From CBDCWQ01 sp965223435 (lineage in GTDB: Bacteria; Myxococcota; Kuafuiibacteriia; Kuafuiibacteriales; Kuafuiibacteriaceae): a stretch of DNA of 64,000 nt. A program made the translations under genes and the position numbers. Positions 7,874 through 16,881 of the stretch are shown here, in pieces (the first letter of the stretch is position 1; every line of letters begins with the position of its first letter). The stretch covers positions 806,001 through 870,000 of the forward strand of contig CBDCWQ010000021.1 in the NCBI GenBank assembly GCA_965223435.1, written 5' to 3'. The notes below the pieces were generated by a model. It did not search any database. It had not been told where the DNA came from and saw only the letters and a list, made by a program, of their open reading frames with translations.

Positions 7874-10800
7874 ATGCTCAAAGTAGGGGAGCGCTTAGGC
7901 AGCTATACCCTACTGAAGCGACTCGGAAAGGGGCGCCTGGGGGAAGTCTTCTTGGCGTCGAAACCTGGCCCGGTCGGTTTCGGTCCAGGGATCGTGCTTC
8001 GTGTCTTGCGGGATTCGCTTGCGAAAGACCCTAGTTTTGTTGAGGCCCTGGTTCGTGATGCCAACACATCCATGTTCTTGAACCACCAGAACGTGGTTCC
8101 GGTTCTTGATCTGTCGGAGGACCAGGGTCGCTACTACATTGCCAGCGACTACGTGCAGGGCATCAACTTGGCGCAGCTGCTCGACGGTTACGCGTCCAAG
8201 GGGGGCGTACTGGCGCTGCCTATTGCGCTGTTTGTGACCACCGAACTGGCCAGAGCGTTGAAATACGCCCACTCCCGGGTGAACTACGCAGGGGAGCCGC
8301 TCAACATCGTCCACGGTGACCTCGATCCAAAAAGTGTCTTCCTTTCCGTGCACGGTGACGTGAAACTTGCCGACTTTGGCTTTGGTAGTCTGTTGGCTTC
8401 GGGCGGGCATGATGGTTTCGAGGCTGCGAAAGCAAACTCCGATGAGGCGCAGCATTTGTATACGGCCCCAGAAGTGGGGATCAGCGAAAGCCTCGACGCG
8501 AGGGCCGACCTATTTTCCCTTGGGGTGCTGCTTTATACCATGGCGGTTGGTTTTCATCCTGCGGCATGGGTGCCTGCCGAGGAGGCCCGACGCCGATTCG
8601 CCAATCGCTTGATTGCACCGCCTTCGCAGATCAACCCCGAATTGCCACCCGCTCTGGATGGGGTTGTGATGCGGTGTTTGGAACCCAATCCGACGCACCG
8701 TTTTAGTACGGCTGCGGTTTTGGTCGATGCGCTTCAGGACATCGTGTTGAGCGATGTGTCCCTTCGGCAGCAGGTCCAGCACGGTGCGACTGAGCTGGTT
8801 GCGGCTCTGAAAACCGTGGCACCAAGCGCTTTTGATCGTCCGGTGAGCGCCCAACTCAAAGAGGAGCTTCTTCAAAAAGCGCAAGCTGAGAGCACCCGCG
8901 AGGCTCATGGCTTTCAAGAACCCCGGTCCTCAGAGTCGGTGGAGGTGCCCACTACGGTGACGGAGGCGCCTGACATTTCCTTCGGAGGGGTAGACGTTCA
9001 CCATGAAGAGGATATCAGCCAAGGTGGGGTGACGGTTGCCGAACCCGTGCCCTTTCTTCGTGACGAAACCAGGGCCTCCTTCGCAATGCCTCTGGCCGTA
9101 GATCCCGAGATCACAGAGCCCCCGGATGAGACCCATGGTCATGAACCGGTTACCCAAGATGGGGCTACGTTGCCTCCGACAGAGAAAAGTGCGCCGGCAA
9201 ACGAGGTCTCAAGCCGCCCGAACGAAGCGTCGCCGGGCCGAGAAGAGCTGCTCGAAGAGCCCGTGCTTCCGGGGGCGGTCCAGGGGCGGCCGCCCAGTGA
9301 AGACCAGCGCACCGTGGCCCACTACGAGGGTGACAAAGAGAGTTTTCCGTTTAAGGAGAGCAAAGAGGATCAGAGGACGACGATTGGCTACGGACCGGAC
9401 AGCGCGGATGCGTCTGCCGACGACGTCCGAGACGAACGGACCATGGCGATGCCCGCGATCGCGGCAGAATTTGAGCAAACGCTTCTCGGCCTAGAAGAAC
9501 ATGGCCCCGCGACTGACGAAGGCCAAAGGCCCGAAGAGTTGTCGGATCCGCACACCCTGGTTCCTACCGGTGAAAAAACGCAGGCCGTTGAAATGACGGT
9601 CAACCCAGACGATTGGGCCAACGCGCGTCCCCAAAGTGTGACCCTCTTGCAGGATGCGCAGCGAAAGGAAGCCCTCGGCATTGAGGACGGACATGCCGAT
9701 GAGCTGGCCCCCTCTTTGAAGCCCGATATCGAGGAGCTTCCGCCCGAGGAACGCACTGCCGCCGGGCCTATCTTGGCGCCCATTCTCGAGAATCCGGTCG
9801 TGGAGACGCCCGCCCTGGACATGGACCGGATCGTGATGGACTCGATCGAAAGCGGCCGCCATCGGCTGGTTGATCCGGCCGCGGTCCAGTCGGGGAGCAT
9901 CGAGATTCCCCACCCTGTGAAAGGTCCCATCCAGATCCCGCTCCAAAAGGGAACGCCGGTAGAAGAACCCGCACCGGATGCGATGGGGCTGACCCAAGCC
10001 CACGGTGAAGGTGTGCTTTTGGGTGACACCCTTCCCCCATCGTCGCCGCCGCCGGACTCGGCAGCGGAGGTCAAACATGTTTCTCACCGGGCTCCGGTTA
10101 AAGAGCGCGTGCGGATACGGCCCGCCAAGATCCAGGTGGAGCCTGCGCCCAAGGCTCCGGCCATGGGTTTTGGCTCAGAGACGGGGCGCTGGATGGCGGG
10201 TCAATTGGATGCGGGCGCGCTTGAATGGTCCGATGATGCCGCGGCGCGTCGGGCCATTGCGACCCGAAACATGGACGACGACGAGGCGGCTTTGCCGACG
10301 CCTTCTGTCGTGGTGCCGGGCGGAGATACGACCGGTCCGGGTACGGTTCAGACCGCCGCGCCCCGCAGTTTTGTGGTCTATGCGGCGCCGGTGTTTGCTT
10401 TGGTTGCTTTGGGCTTGGTGGTGTACATTTGGGCGTTCACGCCCATGCTGTGGCCACGTTTGAAGCTTGAGTCGACCCCTCCGGCTGCCAAGGTTATGGT
10501 CGATGGCAAGCAGCTTCGCCGGCGGACGCCGGTGTCTGTGAGGGTCGCGCCGGACACCAAACACCTGATCGAGTTCAAGCTCAAGGGTTATCGGCCGGAG
10601 ACCCGGCCGATCAAAGCGGAGATTGCGCGAGGGCGGACCTACATTGTGCGTGCACGGTTGAGTCGCGTTTCCGTTCTCCTGCTTCCCGTAGAAGCCGAGG
10701 TGCGCGCCAATGGTATCATCCAAGGCCAAGGAAAGAAGGTTCGATTGGGCAAACTGCCCGCCAAGGGGCCGATCGTGATCAATGTGTTGGCACCGGGCTA

Positions 10801-10882
10801 CGACCCATACGAGCTTGTTTTTGACACCGTGGACGACCTTCCCCCTGTGCTGGATGTCCCCCTCAAGAGATCGTCTCCGTAG
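7874..10882 (+). CDS. Ser/Thr kinase-like (probable pseudokinase) with TM helix and PEGA domain
   Basis: The 1002-residue protein begins with a protein-kinase fold (residues about 10-290: LGKGRLGEVFLA, LADFGFGSLL, YTAPEVG, DLFSLGVLLYTMAVG). Catalytic positions are altered: the VAIK lysine is Arg43 (IVLRVL), the alpha-C Glu region reads VRDANT, and the catalytic loop is HGDLDPKSV (147-155), which keeps Asp149 but replaces the usual Lys and Asn. The DFG Asp167 is kept. A long acidic, Pro-rich linker (300-840) has repeated D-Q/E-R-T motifs (DQRTVAHY, DQRTTIGYG, DERTMAM). A TM helix (VVYAAPVFALVALGLVVYIW) precedes a C-terminal PEGA-type domain (LESTPPAAKVMVDGKQLRRR). It is likely an inner-membrane sensor or scaffold, with activity doubtful. 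It follows tmk and precedes the 116-bp repeats. Confidence 0.85.
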   Translation: MLKVGERLGSYTLLKRLGKGRLGEVFLASKPGPVGFGPGIVLRVLRDSLAKDPSFVEALVRDANTSMFLNHQNVVPVLDLSEDQGRYYIASDYVQGINLAQLLDGYASKGGVLALPIALFVTTELARALKYAHSRVNYAGEPLNIVHGDLDPKSVFLSVHGDVKLADFGFGSLLASGGHDGFEAAKANSDEAQHLYTAPEVGISESLDARADLFSLGVLLYTMAVGFHPAAWVPAEEARRRFANRLIAPPSQINPELPPALDGVVMRCLEPNPTHRFSTAAVLVDALQDIVLSDVSLRQQVQHGATELVAALKTVAPSAFDRPVSAQLKEELLQKAQAESTREAHGFQEPRSSESVEVPTTVTEAPDISFGGVDVHHEEDISQGGVTVAEPVPFLRDETRASFAMPLAVDPEITEPPDETHGHEPVTQDGATLPPTEKSAPANEVSSRPNEASPGREELLEEPVLPGAVQGRPPSEDQRTVAHYEGDKESFPFKESKEDQRTTIGYGPDSADASADDVRDERTMAMPAIAAEFEQTLLGLEEHGPATDEGQRPEELSDPHTLVPTGEKTQAVEMTVNPDDWANARPQSVTLLQDAQRKEALGIEDGHADELAPSLKPDIEELPPEERTAAGPILAPILENPVVETPALDMDRIVMDSIESGRHRLVDPAAVQSGSIEIPHPVKGPIQIPLQKGTPVEEPAPDAMGLTQAHGEGVLLGDTLPPSSPPPDSAAEVKHVSHRAPVKERVRIRPAKIQVEPAPKAPAMGFGSETGRWMAGQLDAGALEWSDDAAARRAIATRNMDDDEAALPTPSVVVPGGDTTGPGTVQTAAPRSFVVYAAPVFALVALGLVVYIWAFTPMLWPRLKLESTPPAAKVMVDGKQLRRRTPVSVRVAPDTKHLIEFKLKGYRPETRPIKAEIARGRTYIVRARLSRVSVLLLPVEAEVRANGIIQGQGKKVRLGKLPAKGPIVINVLAPGYDPYELVFDTVDDLPPVLDVPLKRSSP

Positions 10883-10891
10883 CGTCTGACC

Positions 10892-11310
10892 TTTGGGTCC
10901 CGGTCCTTGGGTCCCGGTCCGGCAAAGCCGGCCCACCCATCTTCGCGCACCAGGGTGCGCTGCGCGCGTTTCCGCTTGCGTGGGATCGAGGTGGGGGAGG
11001 GGGGAACGTTTGCGGGGGGGCATTGGGTCCCGGTCCGGCAAAGCCGGCCCACCCATCTTCGCGCACCAGGGTGCGCTGCGCGCGTTTCCGCTTGCGTGGG
11101 ATCGAGGTGGGGGAGGGGGGAACGTTTGCGGGGGGGCATTGGGTCCCGGTCCGGCAAAGCCGGCCCACCCATCTTCGCGCACCAGGGTGCGCTGCGCGCG
11201 TTTCCGCTTGCGTGGGATCGAGGAGGGGGAACGTTTGCGTGGGATCGAGGGGGGGGGACGTTTGCGTGGGATCGAGGGGGGGACGCTTGCGGGGGGAGCG
11301 CTTGCGAGGG
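10892..11310 (+). repeat. G-rich tandem repeat, three copies of a 116-bp unit plus degenerate tail
   Basis: Copies begin TTGGGTCCCGGTCCGG at 10907, 11023 and 11139, exactly 116 bp apart and nearly identical; an extra truncated head lies at 10892. Each unit holds a hairpin CCGGC-AAA-GCCGG, a second inverted repeat (GCGCAC and GTGCGC) and a G-run block (GGTGGGGGAGGGGGG). After the third copy the unit decays into shorter repeats of GGGATCGAGG plus a CGTTTGCG-like motif up to about 11310. All six frames contain open stretches, but they only translate the repeat, so I treat the block as non-coding. It separates the kinase-like gene from gcdH. Confidence 0.9.
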
Positions 11311-11381
11311 GGAAGGGGCTCTGGGTGTCTTGCGTACGCCCACCCGGTGAACGCGCACCCATAGAGTGCTAGGCTCCGGCT

Positions 11382-12563
11382 ATGGGTGAGCCGTTTCATG
11401 GAACCGATTTGTATGAGATCGATGGGTTGCTTTCGGACGAGGAGCGCCTGGTGCGCGACAACGTCGCACGATGGGTGGATGAGCGATATCTACCGGTGGT
11501 GAGGGATCACTTTCGGGAAGGAACCTTTCCCGTAGAACTCAAGACCGAGCTGGGCGAGATGGGGCTATTGGGAACCAGCCTCAAGGGCTACGGGTGTCCG
11601 GGTTTGTCGAGCGCGATTTATGGGCTGGCTATGCAAGAGCTCGAGCGCGGTGACTCGGGGCTCCGATCGTTTGCGTCGGTTCAGGGTTCATTGGTGATGT
11701 ATCCGATCTCTGCTTTTGGGAGTGAATTGCTGAAGAACAAGTATTTGCCCAAACTGGCAGCCGGAGAATTGGTGGGCTGTTTTGGGCTCACAGAACCCGA
11801 TCATGGGTCAGACCCTGGCGGCATGATCACCAAAGCGGTTCCTGATGGCGATACGTATGTGCTCAGCGGGGAGAAACTGTGGATCACCAACGGGTCCATT
11901 TCTGACGTTGCCGTCGTTTGGGCAAAGGTTGGGGGTCAAGAACCGGAGCACGTGCGTGGTTTTGTTGTGGAGCGAGGCCTGCCGGGCTTTACGAGCTACG
12001 ACGTTGAAGGCAAATTCTCGTTGCGTGCGTCGGTCACCAGCGGTTTGGTCTTTGACGAAGTTCGGGTGCCGAAGTCTCATATGTTGGAATCGGCTCGTGG
12101 TCTTAGAGGCCCGCTGAGCTGCTTGAACCAAGCGCGTTACGGAATAGCATGGGGCGGCGTGGGGGCGGCGATTGCGTGTTATCGCGCGGCGCTCGACTAT
12201 GTGAAGGCCCGAACGCAGTTTGGGAGGCCGCTTGCTAGCTTTCAGTTGGTTCAGGCAAAACTTGCCGGAATGCTGTCCGAGATTGTGAAAGCTCAGCTCT
12301 TGGTTCTGCAGCTTGGCCGACTCAAGGACCAAGGGCGGGCCACGGCGGTTCAGGTCAGTATGGCGAAGCGCAACAATGTGGATATGGCGCTCACGGCGGC
12401 CCGCACGGCGCGCGACATGCTGGGGGCCAACGGGATTGCCGATGAGTATCCGGTGTTTCGGCACATGGTGAATCTCGAGAGTGTGTCGACGTACGAAGGT
12501 ACCCACGACATCCATACGTTGGTTCTGGGGCGCGCCATCACGGGCCTTTCCGCCTTCTCCTAA
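11382..12563 (+). CDS. gcdH: Glutaryl-CoA dehydrogenase (acyl-CoA dehydrogenase family)
   Basis: This 393-residue flavoprotein oxidises and decarboxylates glutaryl-CoA to crotonyl-CoA in lysine/tryptophan breakdown. The fit to the GCDH branch is close: SFASVQGSLVMYPI, CFGLTEPDHGSDPGGM (FAD/substrate loop), WITNGSISDVAVVWAK, QARYGIAWGGVGAA, RTQFGRPLASFQLVQ, MLGANGIADEYPVFRH and the C-terminal YEGTHDIHTLVLGRAITG with the catalytic Glu. The length is typical for the mature enzyme. ATG 11382 follows a weak purine stretch. No other lysine-degradation gene lies nearby, so the gene appears to stand alone, bounded upstream by the G-rich repeat. The substrate is inferred from motif similarity. Confidence 0.9.
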   Translation: MGEPFHGTDLYEIDGLLSDEERLVRDNVARWVDERYLPVVRDHFREGTFPVELKTELGEMGLLGTSLKGYGCPGLSSAIYGLAMQELERGDSGLRSFASVQGSLVMYPISAFGSELLKNKYLPKLAAGELVGCFGLTEPDHGSDPGGMITKAVPDGDTYVLSGEKLWITNGSISDVAVVWAKVGGQEPEHVRGFVVERGLPGFTSYDVEGKFSLRASVTSGLVFDEVRVPKSHMLESARGLRGPLSCLNQARYGIAWGGVGAAIACYRAALDYVKARTQFGRPLASFQLVQAKLAGMLSEIVKAQLLVLQLGRLKDQGRATAVQVSMAKRNNVDMALTAARTARDMLGANGIADEYPVFRHMVNLESVSTYEGTHDIHTLVLGRAITGLSAFS

Positions 12564-12596
12564 GTGCGGGTAGGTCTCGGTGGTTGTTTGCGCCTG

Positions 12597-12611
12597 CCGC
12601 CCCATGGGCGG
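12597..12611 (+). terminator. Short GC inverted repeat after gcdH
   Basis: CCGCCC and GGGCGG form a 6-bp stem around a CAT loop, 34 bp after the gcdH stop. No T-tract follows, so a terminator role is only a possibility. Confidence 0.2.
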
Positions 12612-12711
12612 ACGCGATGGAACCCTCTAAAAACGCAGAGCTCGGAGGGAGCGAGTGCGGTCGTGATTCTCTATAGGGTATCCTGCGAATGGGGCGTGGT
12701 TCGGGGTCCGA

Positions 12712-14328
12712 ATGGGCGTTTTTTTACGACCTAAGGCTCGAAGATCGCCCATTGTATGGCTCCTGGAGGGGCCCTGCCATTTCGCGGGCCGGCCACCTCG
12801 TGTACCTTGCTATGAGTTGTCGACTCTCAAAGATCACGTAGAGAGGCTCCTGGGAGACCCGGGCTCGAGCGAAGCGGCCGACTTGGTCCGCCGAGCGGCG
12901 CGCGAGAAGGGAGAGCTGCGGGCCTACGCAGAGGCTTTTTGGGCTCGGGCAGACGGCCTCCGGCGCCAGGGCCAGGCCGATGAGGCCGTGGAATCACTCC
13001 TAGAGGTCGCCCTTATCTATGAAGAGGAGTTGGACGACTTTGAGTGGGCGGCCCGGGCTTACCAGCAGATTCTAGATCTTCGGCGCGACCACCGACGGAG
13101 CCTGTTTGCCCTGGGGAGAATCCTACACGATCTGGCGCGCTGGGAAGAGCTCGTGGCTTTGTACCGCAGTCGATTGAACCAAACCAAGGACGACGGGGAA
13201 GCGACAACCCTGCACATCTATATTTCGGAGCTGCTTAGTGAACGTTTGGATGCGCAGGAGGCCGCGTTCGAAGAGCTTTTGGCTGCGGCCCGTCTTACGC
13301 CCCGGAACATTCGAATCATCAGCCGTCTCGAAAAACTGGGCGAGCGCATTGGGCGCACGGATCAGGTGGCGGTGGTCATTGGTGATTTGATCCTCCATCA
13401 GGAGGACCCGAGGGTTCGGGCGGCGTTGTCGCTGAGGCTTGCTGAGCTCCATCTCGGTCCGCTCAATGATCCCAAACGAGCGCTCGCGTACCTTCGGGCG
13501 GCCCTCGCGGATGACGGCGGGAACCCCGAGGTGTTGTCCGAGGTGGAGGACGTCTTTCGGGAGCGGGCACGCTTTGATGAGTTGGCGGCCATTTTGGAAG
13601 ATTCGGTGCGCGATCGGCGCACCGGGCCTCACCGGGTGCGACTCGAATGCGAGCTTTCCCGGATCTATGAGCTGGAGCTTGGAGATGGGGTGCGCGCCAT
13701 GGCGGCGCTGAACCGGGCGCTTGAATGCACGCCTGAGGACCGGGATTTGCTTGATGCCGTCATGCGCCTCGGGTTGAAGACCCAGTCGCTGTCGGAGGTG
13801 GCCAAGACCTACGAGCGGGTCTCTACCCAAACGGAAAACCCGCTTCTCAAAACCTACCTGAGGCTGAAACTGGGGCACTTGTACGAGCACGAACTCGGCC
13901 GCCGTGACCTGGCCATGCAAACCTATGCCGCTATTTTGGAGGACGAACCGGGGCACCGCGACGCCCGGCGTCGGCTCCTGAGACTGTGTCGCCTTGCGGG
14001 CGACCCTCCGGAGTCCCCCGGTGATCTGGTGCCTGAGCCAGACGGTGAGCCTATCGGCGTGGGGCGCGCTTTCGAGATCCTGGAACGCATGGTGGCCCAT
14101 GGGGCTGAAGAAGTGGGTGACGAACACGAGGCCTTCGAAGTGCTCCTCGGCCTTTGCACGCAGCGACCTACGTTGAAGCGCCTCGAGGCTGCTGCCCACT
14201 TGGGACAGCTTGTGGGGGAGCCTTCGGTGCTCGAAGCGGTCGATGACTTGGCCAAATCTGCGCTTCGTGAACCGGATCGTCAGGCATTGGATCGTTTCAT
14301 CAAGAATATCGGGCGCACCGGCGGGTAG
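12712..14328 (+). CDS. Cytoplasmic TPR-repeat protein
   Basis: The product is up to 538 residues and all-helical, built of TPR-like repeats: YAEAFWARADGLRRQGQADE, LIYEEELDDFEWAARAYQQI, ALGRILHDLARWEELVALY, LSLRLAELHLGPLNDPKRAL, ELSRIYELELGDGVRAMAAL and LGHLYEHELGRRDLAMQTY. This pattern (tens of residues per repeat, 'WEELVALY') is common in myxobacterial gliding-motility or scaffold-like TPR proteins. No signal peptide is visible, and the first 35 residues from ATG 12712 look atypical; an in-frame TTG at 12817 opening on STLKDHVERL may be the real start. The C-terminal 100 residues form another helical domain. Probably a protein-interaction scaffold; partner unknown. Confidence 0.8.
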   Translation: MGVFLRPKARRSPIVWLLEGPCHFAGRPPRVPCYELSTLKDHVERLLGDPGSSEAADLVRRAAREKGELRAYAEAFWARADGLRRQGQADEAVESLLEVALIYEEELDDFEWAARAYQQILDLRRDHRRSLFALGRILHDLARWEELVALYRSRLNQTKDDGEATTLHIYISELLSERLDAQEAAFEELLAAARLTPRNIRIISRLEKLGERIGRTDQVAVVIGDLILHQEDPRVRAALSLRLAELHLGPLNDPKRALAYLRAALADDGGNPEVLSEVEDVFRERARFDELAAILEDSVRDRRTGPHRVRLECELSRIYELELGDGVRAMAALNRALECTPEDRDLLDAVMRLGLKTQSLSEVAKTYERVSTQTENPLLKTYLRLKLGHLYEHELGRRDLAMQTYAAILEDEPGHRDARRRLLRLCRLAGDPPESPGDLVPEPDGEPIGVGRAFEILERMVAHGAEEVGDEHEAFEVLLGLCTQRPTLKRLEAAAHLGQLVGEPSVLEAVDDLAKSALREPDRQALDRFIKNIGRTGG

Positions 14329-14355
14329 CTCGGGCGACTGCCCCCCCAACGCCCG

Positions 14356-15126
14356 CTATTTCGAATGAACCTCAGCGTCGCTGAGCCACGCCCCAATACC
14401 CAAAGCATCGAGTTCTGGCCGGGCATGGGTCAACAGAACCGCGTCTCGGATGCGTTCGTTGTACGCGGTAATGGCCGCGCGGAAAAGCGTCTTGCTGCGG
14501 GCTTTGTGCGTGGGTGAGCGCTCTTGGGAAGGGCATCGCGTGCCCCATCGAACCTGTCTTCGGACCATGGAAAGCGTGTACGGGAACCGTTCGCAGGAGG
14601 ACGGCCAATTTGGGTAAAGCGCGCATTTGAGCTCGGGTGTGAGGGCTGCGCAGTGACGGTCGGCACCGACCTGGCGCAGAACCGGCAAGATCTGCCACAG
14701 TTCGGAGTGTTCGAGTGCCCTCAGCCCGGGGCGTTTGTGCAGAAGCTCAGGAGGAAAAACAGGCTTCTCGCGGGTCATGAGCTCGGTTCGGCCAACGTCG
14801 ATGAGTGTGGCGACGTCGCAAAGCCGCAAGGAGACGACGTTCTCTAACCCGCGGCAGCAGATGTCCTTGCAGCGTGCGCAGTCGGGAATGGTTCCGGTGG
14901 GGACTTTGTTGGAGATTTGCCATGGGGACATCAGATCAATATCGAACCGCGCTCTCAGGCGAAGCTCGGCTCGGACTTTGGGTGAAAGGAGGCGGCGCCA
15001 CGCGCGTCGATACCGATCCCAAAGTTGGTTGAGCCGGGCCAGGGTCTTGAGATCATAAACGGAAGTCGAACGCACGCCTTGCTGGCCATTGAAGCGGAAT
15101 CGGAAGACAACCACAAGTCCCCACAT
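14356..15126 (-). CDS. YkgJ-type CxxC cluster protein
   Basis: The sequence has the conserved cysteine arrangement of the YkgJ/UPF0153 zinc- or iron-chelating family: CARCKDICCRGL near the centre, CAALTPELKCALYPNWPSSC and a later RCPSQ. In such proteins the cysteines are thought to bind a metal cluster. The 256-residue length includes an N-terminal extension rich in Arg/Leu (RYRRAWRRLLSPKVRAEL). ATG 15126 is used; a GTG about 17 codons later is an alternative. The gene converges with the TPR gene (28 bp apart) and diverges from the TolC gene. Biochemical role unknown. Confidence 0.8.
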   Translation of the reverse strand: MWGLVVVFRFRFNGQQGVRSTSVYDLKTLARLNQLWDRYRRAWRRLLSPKVRAELRLRARFDIDLMSPWQISNKVPTGTIPDCARCKDICCRGLENVVSLRLCDVATLIDVGRTELMTREKPVFPPELLHKRPGLRALEHSELWQILPVLRQVGADRHCAALTPELKCALYPNWPSSCERFPYTLSMVRRQVRWGTRCPSQERSPTHKARSKTLFRAAITAYNERIRDAVLLTHARPELDALGIGAWLSDAEVHSK

Positions 15127-15263
15127 CGTAAGGACCGACGCCGGTGGGGGTGATCGTTCGGGCCTTGGTTTCCCAAGAACAGCGGGTTCCGCGGGGCCTG
15201 CACTCCACTCGGGGTTTCATCCGCATTGCGTATCGCGTCCGGAGGAGGAAAACATACAGTCAC

Positions 15264-16775
15264 GTGTTGGAACAGGCTCGGTGGTTCACGCGTTTCCTGC
15301 TGCTTATTGTCTTTGGCTTTTTCCAAGTCGCTGCAAAGCCGTTTCAAGAGCCTGCGGATTCGGCAAGCGTACTGACGCTTCATGAAGCGATTGCGATTGC
15401 GGTCTCGGGTGCCAGAGATATGGTCCGCGCCCGAGCGGATGTGCTCTTGGTCGATGTGGAACGGGCGCGTAGGCTGGCGAGCGTTTTGCCGCGCATCGAT
15501 TTGACCCTGAGCGCGGGGGGGCGATTTCAAGGGCGTCCCATTCTAGAGGCCCGTCCTCCTAAGTTGTGTGGGGTGACCGGGGACTTTGTGTGTGACTCCG
15601 AAGAGATCTCGTCCACAGACTTCAAAGCTGGCCCATTTGCCGATCTCGCCCAGGTCAACAACTCCAGCGCGCCCTTCGTGACCGCCCGGATCGGGGGCCG
15701 GCAGCTGATCTTCGATGGCGGCAAATGGTGGGTTTCCCTGAAAAGAGTCAATGACATCGAGACCGAGCGCCGCGCCGCGCTGAAATCTATCGAGAACAAT
15801 CTGAGGCTTCAGGTGACGAGTCACTTTTACAACCTGGAAAAGGCGCGGCAGGCGGTGGTGGCGTTTCAGGTGCAGATTCAGGCCGACGAAGAGCAGCTTC
15901 AGCGGGCCAAGGATCGCCTCTCGGATGGAAGGGGTACCAAAAGCGACGTGGTGACCTCCGAAAGGAATCTCGCGGAGGACCGGGTGACGCTGGCCCGCCG
16001 TCGATTTTCTGAGGGGCGGCAAGAAAGGGCTTTGAATCTGGTTCTGGGTAGAGCGCCCACCATAGCCACACGCCTCGTGCTGCCTAGCCATGTTCTGACC
16101 TCAACCGCTGGCATCAAACCTGCGGAAGTGAGCGTGGCGGCGTTGAACCCCGAACGTCTGGTTTCGACTGCGCTCAAGAATCGCCCGGAGCTGGTCAGAA
16201 TGAGAGCGAGCCTAGCGAGAATGGACAAAGACATTCAGATACGAAGTGGTGACTACTGGCCGCGGGTAAGCTTGGGTTTTCAGTACGATCGATTTAGCCG
16301 GCGCCCGGATCGGGTGTTTGGGGATCCGACCCGAAACTACAACGCATCGGTTGATCTGCGCCTTCAGTGGAATCTCTTTGCGGGTCTTTCCACCAACGCC
16401 CAAGTGGAAGACGCTGAGATCAATCGTACCAAAGTCGTCGCGAGCCTCGCAGATCTGCAACGAAGAATTCGAGGCGAGGTTTACGACCGCGCGGAGAATC
16501 TTTTGCTCCTAGCGGAAGTGTATAGACTTGAAAGCAACGCGTTGGTCTCCGCAACCGAGGCCGTTCGCTTGGCGAGGGAGCTCTTTCAGAGCGGGCGTCG
16601 CTCCGTGTTGGAACTTCGCGATGCTGAGATTCGTTTTACCCGAGCCAAGCTCGATGCCATCAACGCGCGTCTCGATTTGGAGATCGCGAGAGAGTCGCTC
16701 AGAAGAACGGTGGGTGCCCCTGTCGCTCAACCTGCGTTGGAAGCACCAGATATGCGTCGCGGTAGGTCTCAGTAG
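15264..16775 (+). CDS. TolC-family outer-membrane efflux/secretion protein
   Basis: The mature part has the duplicated outer-membrane efflux protein pattern: long helices with LHEAIAIAVSGARDMVRARA, then VTSHFYNLEKARQAVVAFQVQ and LLAEVYRLESNALVSATEAV, plus strands (SLGFQYDRFSRRPD, NASVDLRLQWNLFAG) that would build the barrel and periplasmic tunnel. A signal peptide (RWFTRFLLLIVFGFFQVAA) follows GTG 15264, chosen over the earlier ATG 15144 because GGAGGAGG at 15241-15248 lies upstream and the signal starts cleanly; the spacing is a little long. The product is about 503 residues, typical for TolC. No membrane-fusion protein or pump gene is adjacent, so the export partner is unknown. Confidence 0.88.
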   Translation: MLEQARWFTRFLLLIVFGFFQVAAKPFQEPADSASVLTLHEAIAIAVSGARDMVRARADVLLVDVERARRLASVLPRIDLTLSAGGRFQGRPILEARPPKLCGVTGDFVCDSEEISSTDFKAGPFADLAQVNNSSAPFVTARIGGRQLIFDGGKWWVSLKRVNDIETERRAALKSIENNLRLQVTSHFYNLEKARQAVVAFQVQIQADEEQLQRAKDRLSDGRGTKSDVVTSERNLAEDRVTLARRRFSEGRQERALNLVLGRAPTIATRLVLPSHVLTSTAGIKPAEVSVAALNPERLVSTALKNRPELVRMRASLARMDKDIQIRSGDYWPRVSLGFQYDRFSRRPDRVFGDPTRNYNASVDLRLQWNLFAGLSTNAQVEDAEINRTKVVASLADLQRRIRGEVYDRAENLLLLAEVYRLESNALVSATEAVRLARELFQSGRRSVLELRDAEIRFTRAKLDAINARLDLEIARESLRRTVGAPVAQPALEAPDMRRGRSQ

Positions 16776-16881
16776 TTCGAAGCGAAGTTCCTGTAGCCAT
16801 GGCTTTTACGGTGGGTGGGTCACGCCTGGCCGCTATGCCGGTTTTCGATGCGTCCGCGACTAACTTATTCTAAAGCTGTTG

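Noticed and set aside
10175..11362. Minus-strand open frame of about 395 codons over the repeat and kinase 3' end
   Set aside because: It is only open because the 116-bp repeat and GC-rich antisense sequence lack stops; the product is repetitive Pro/Arg with no domain.
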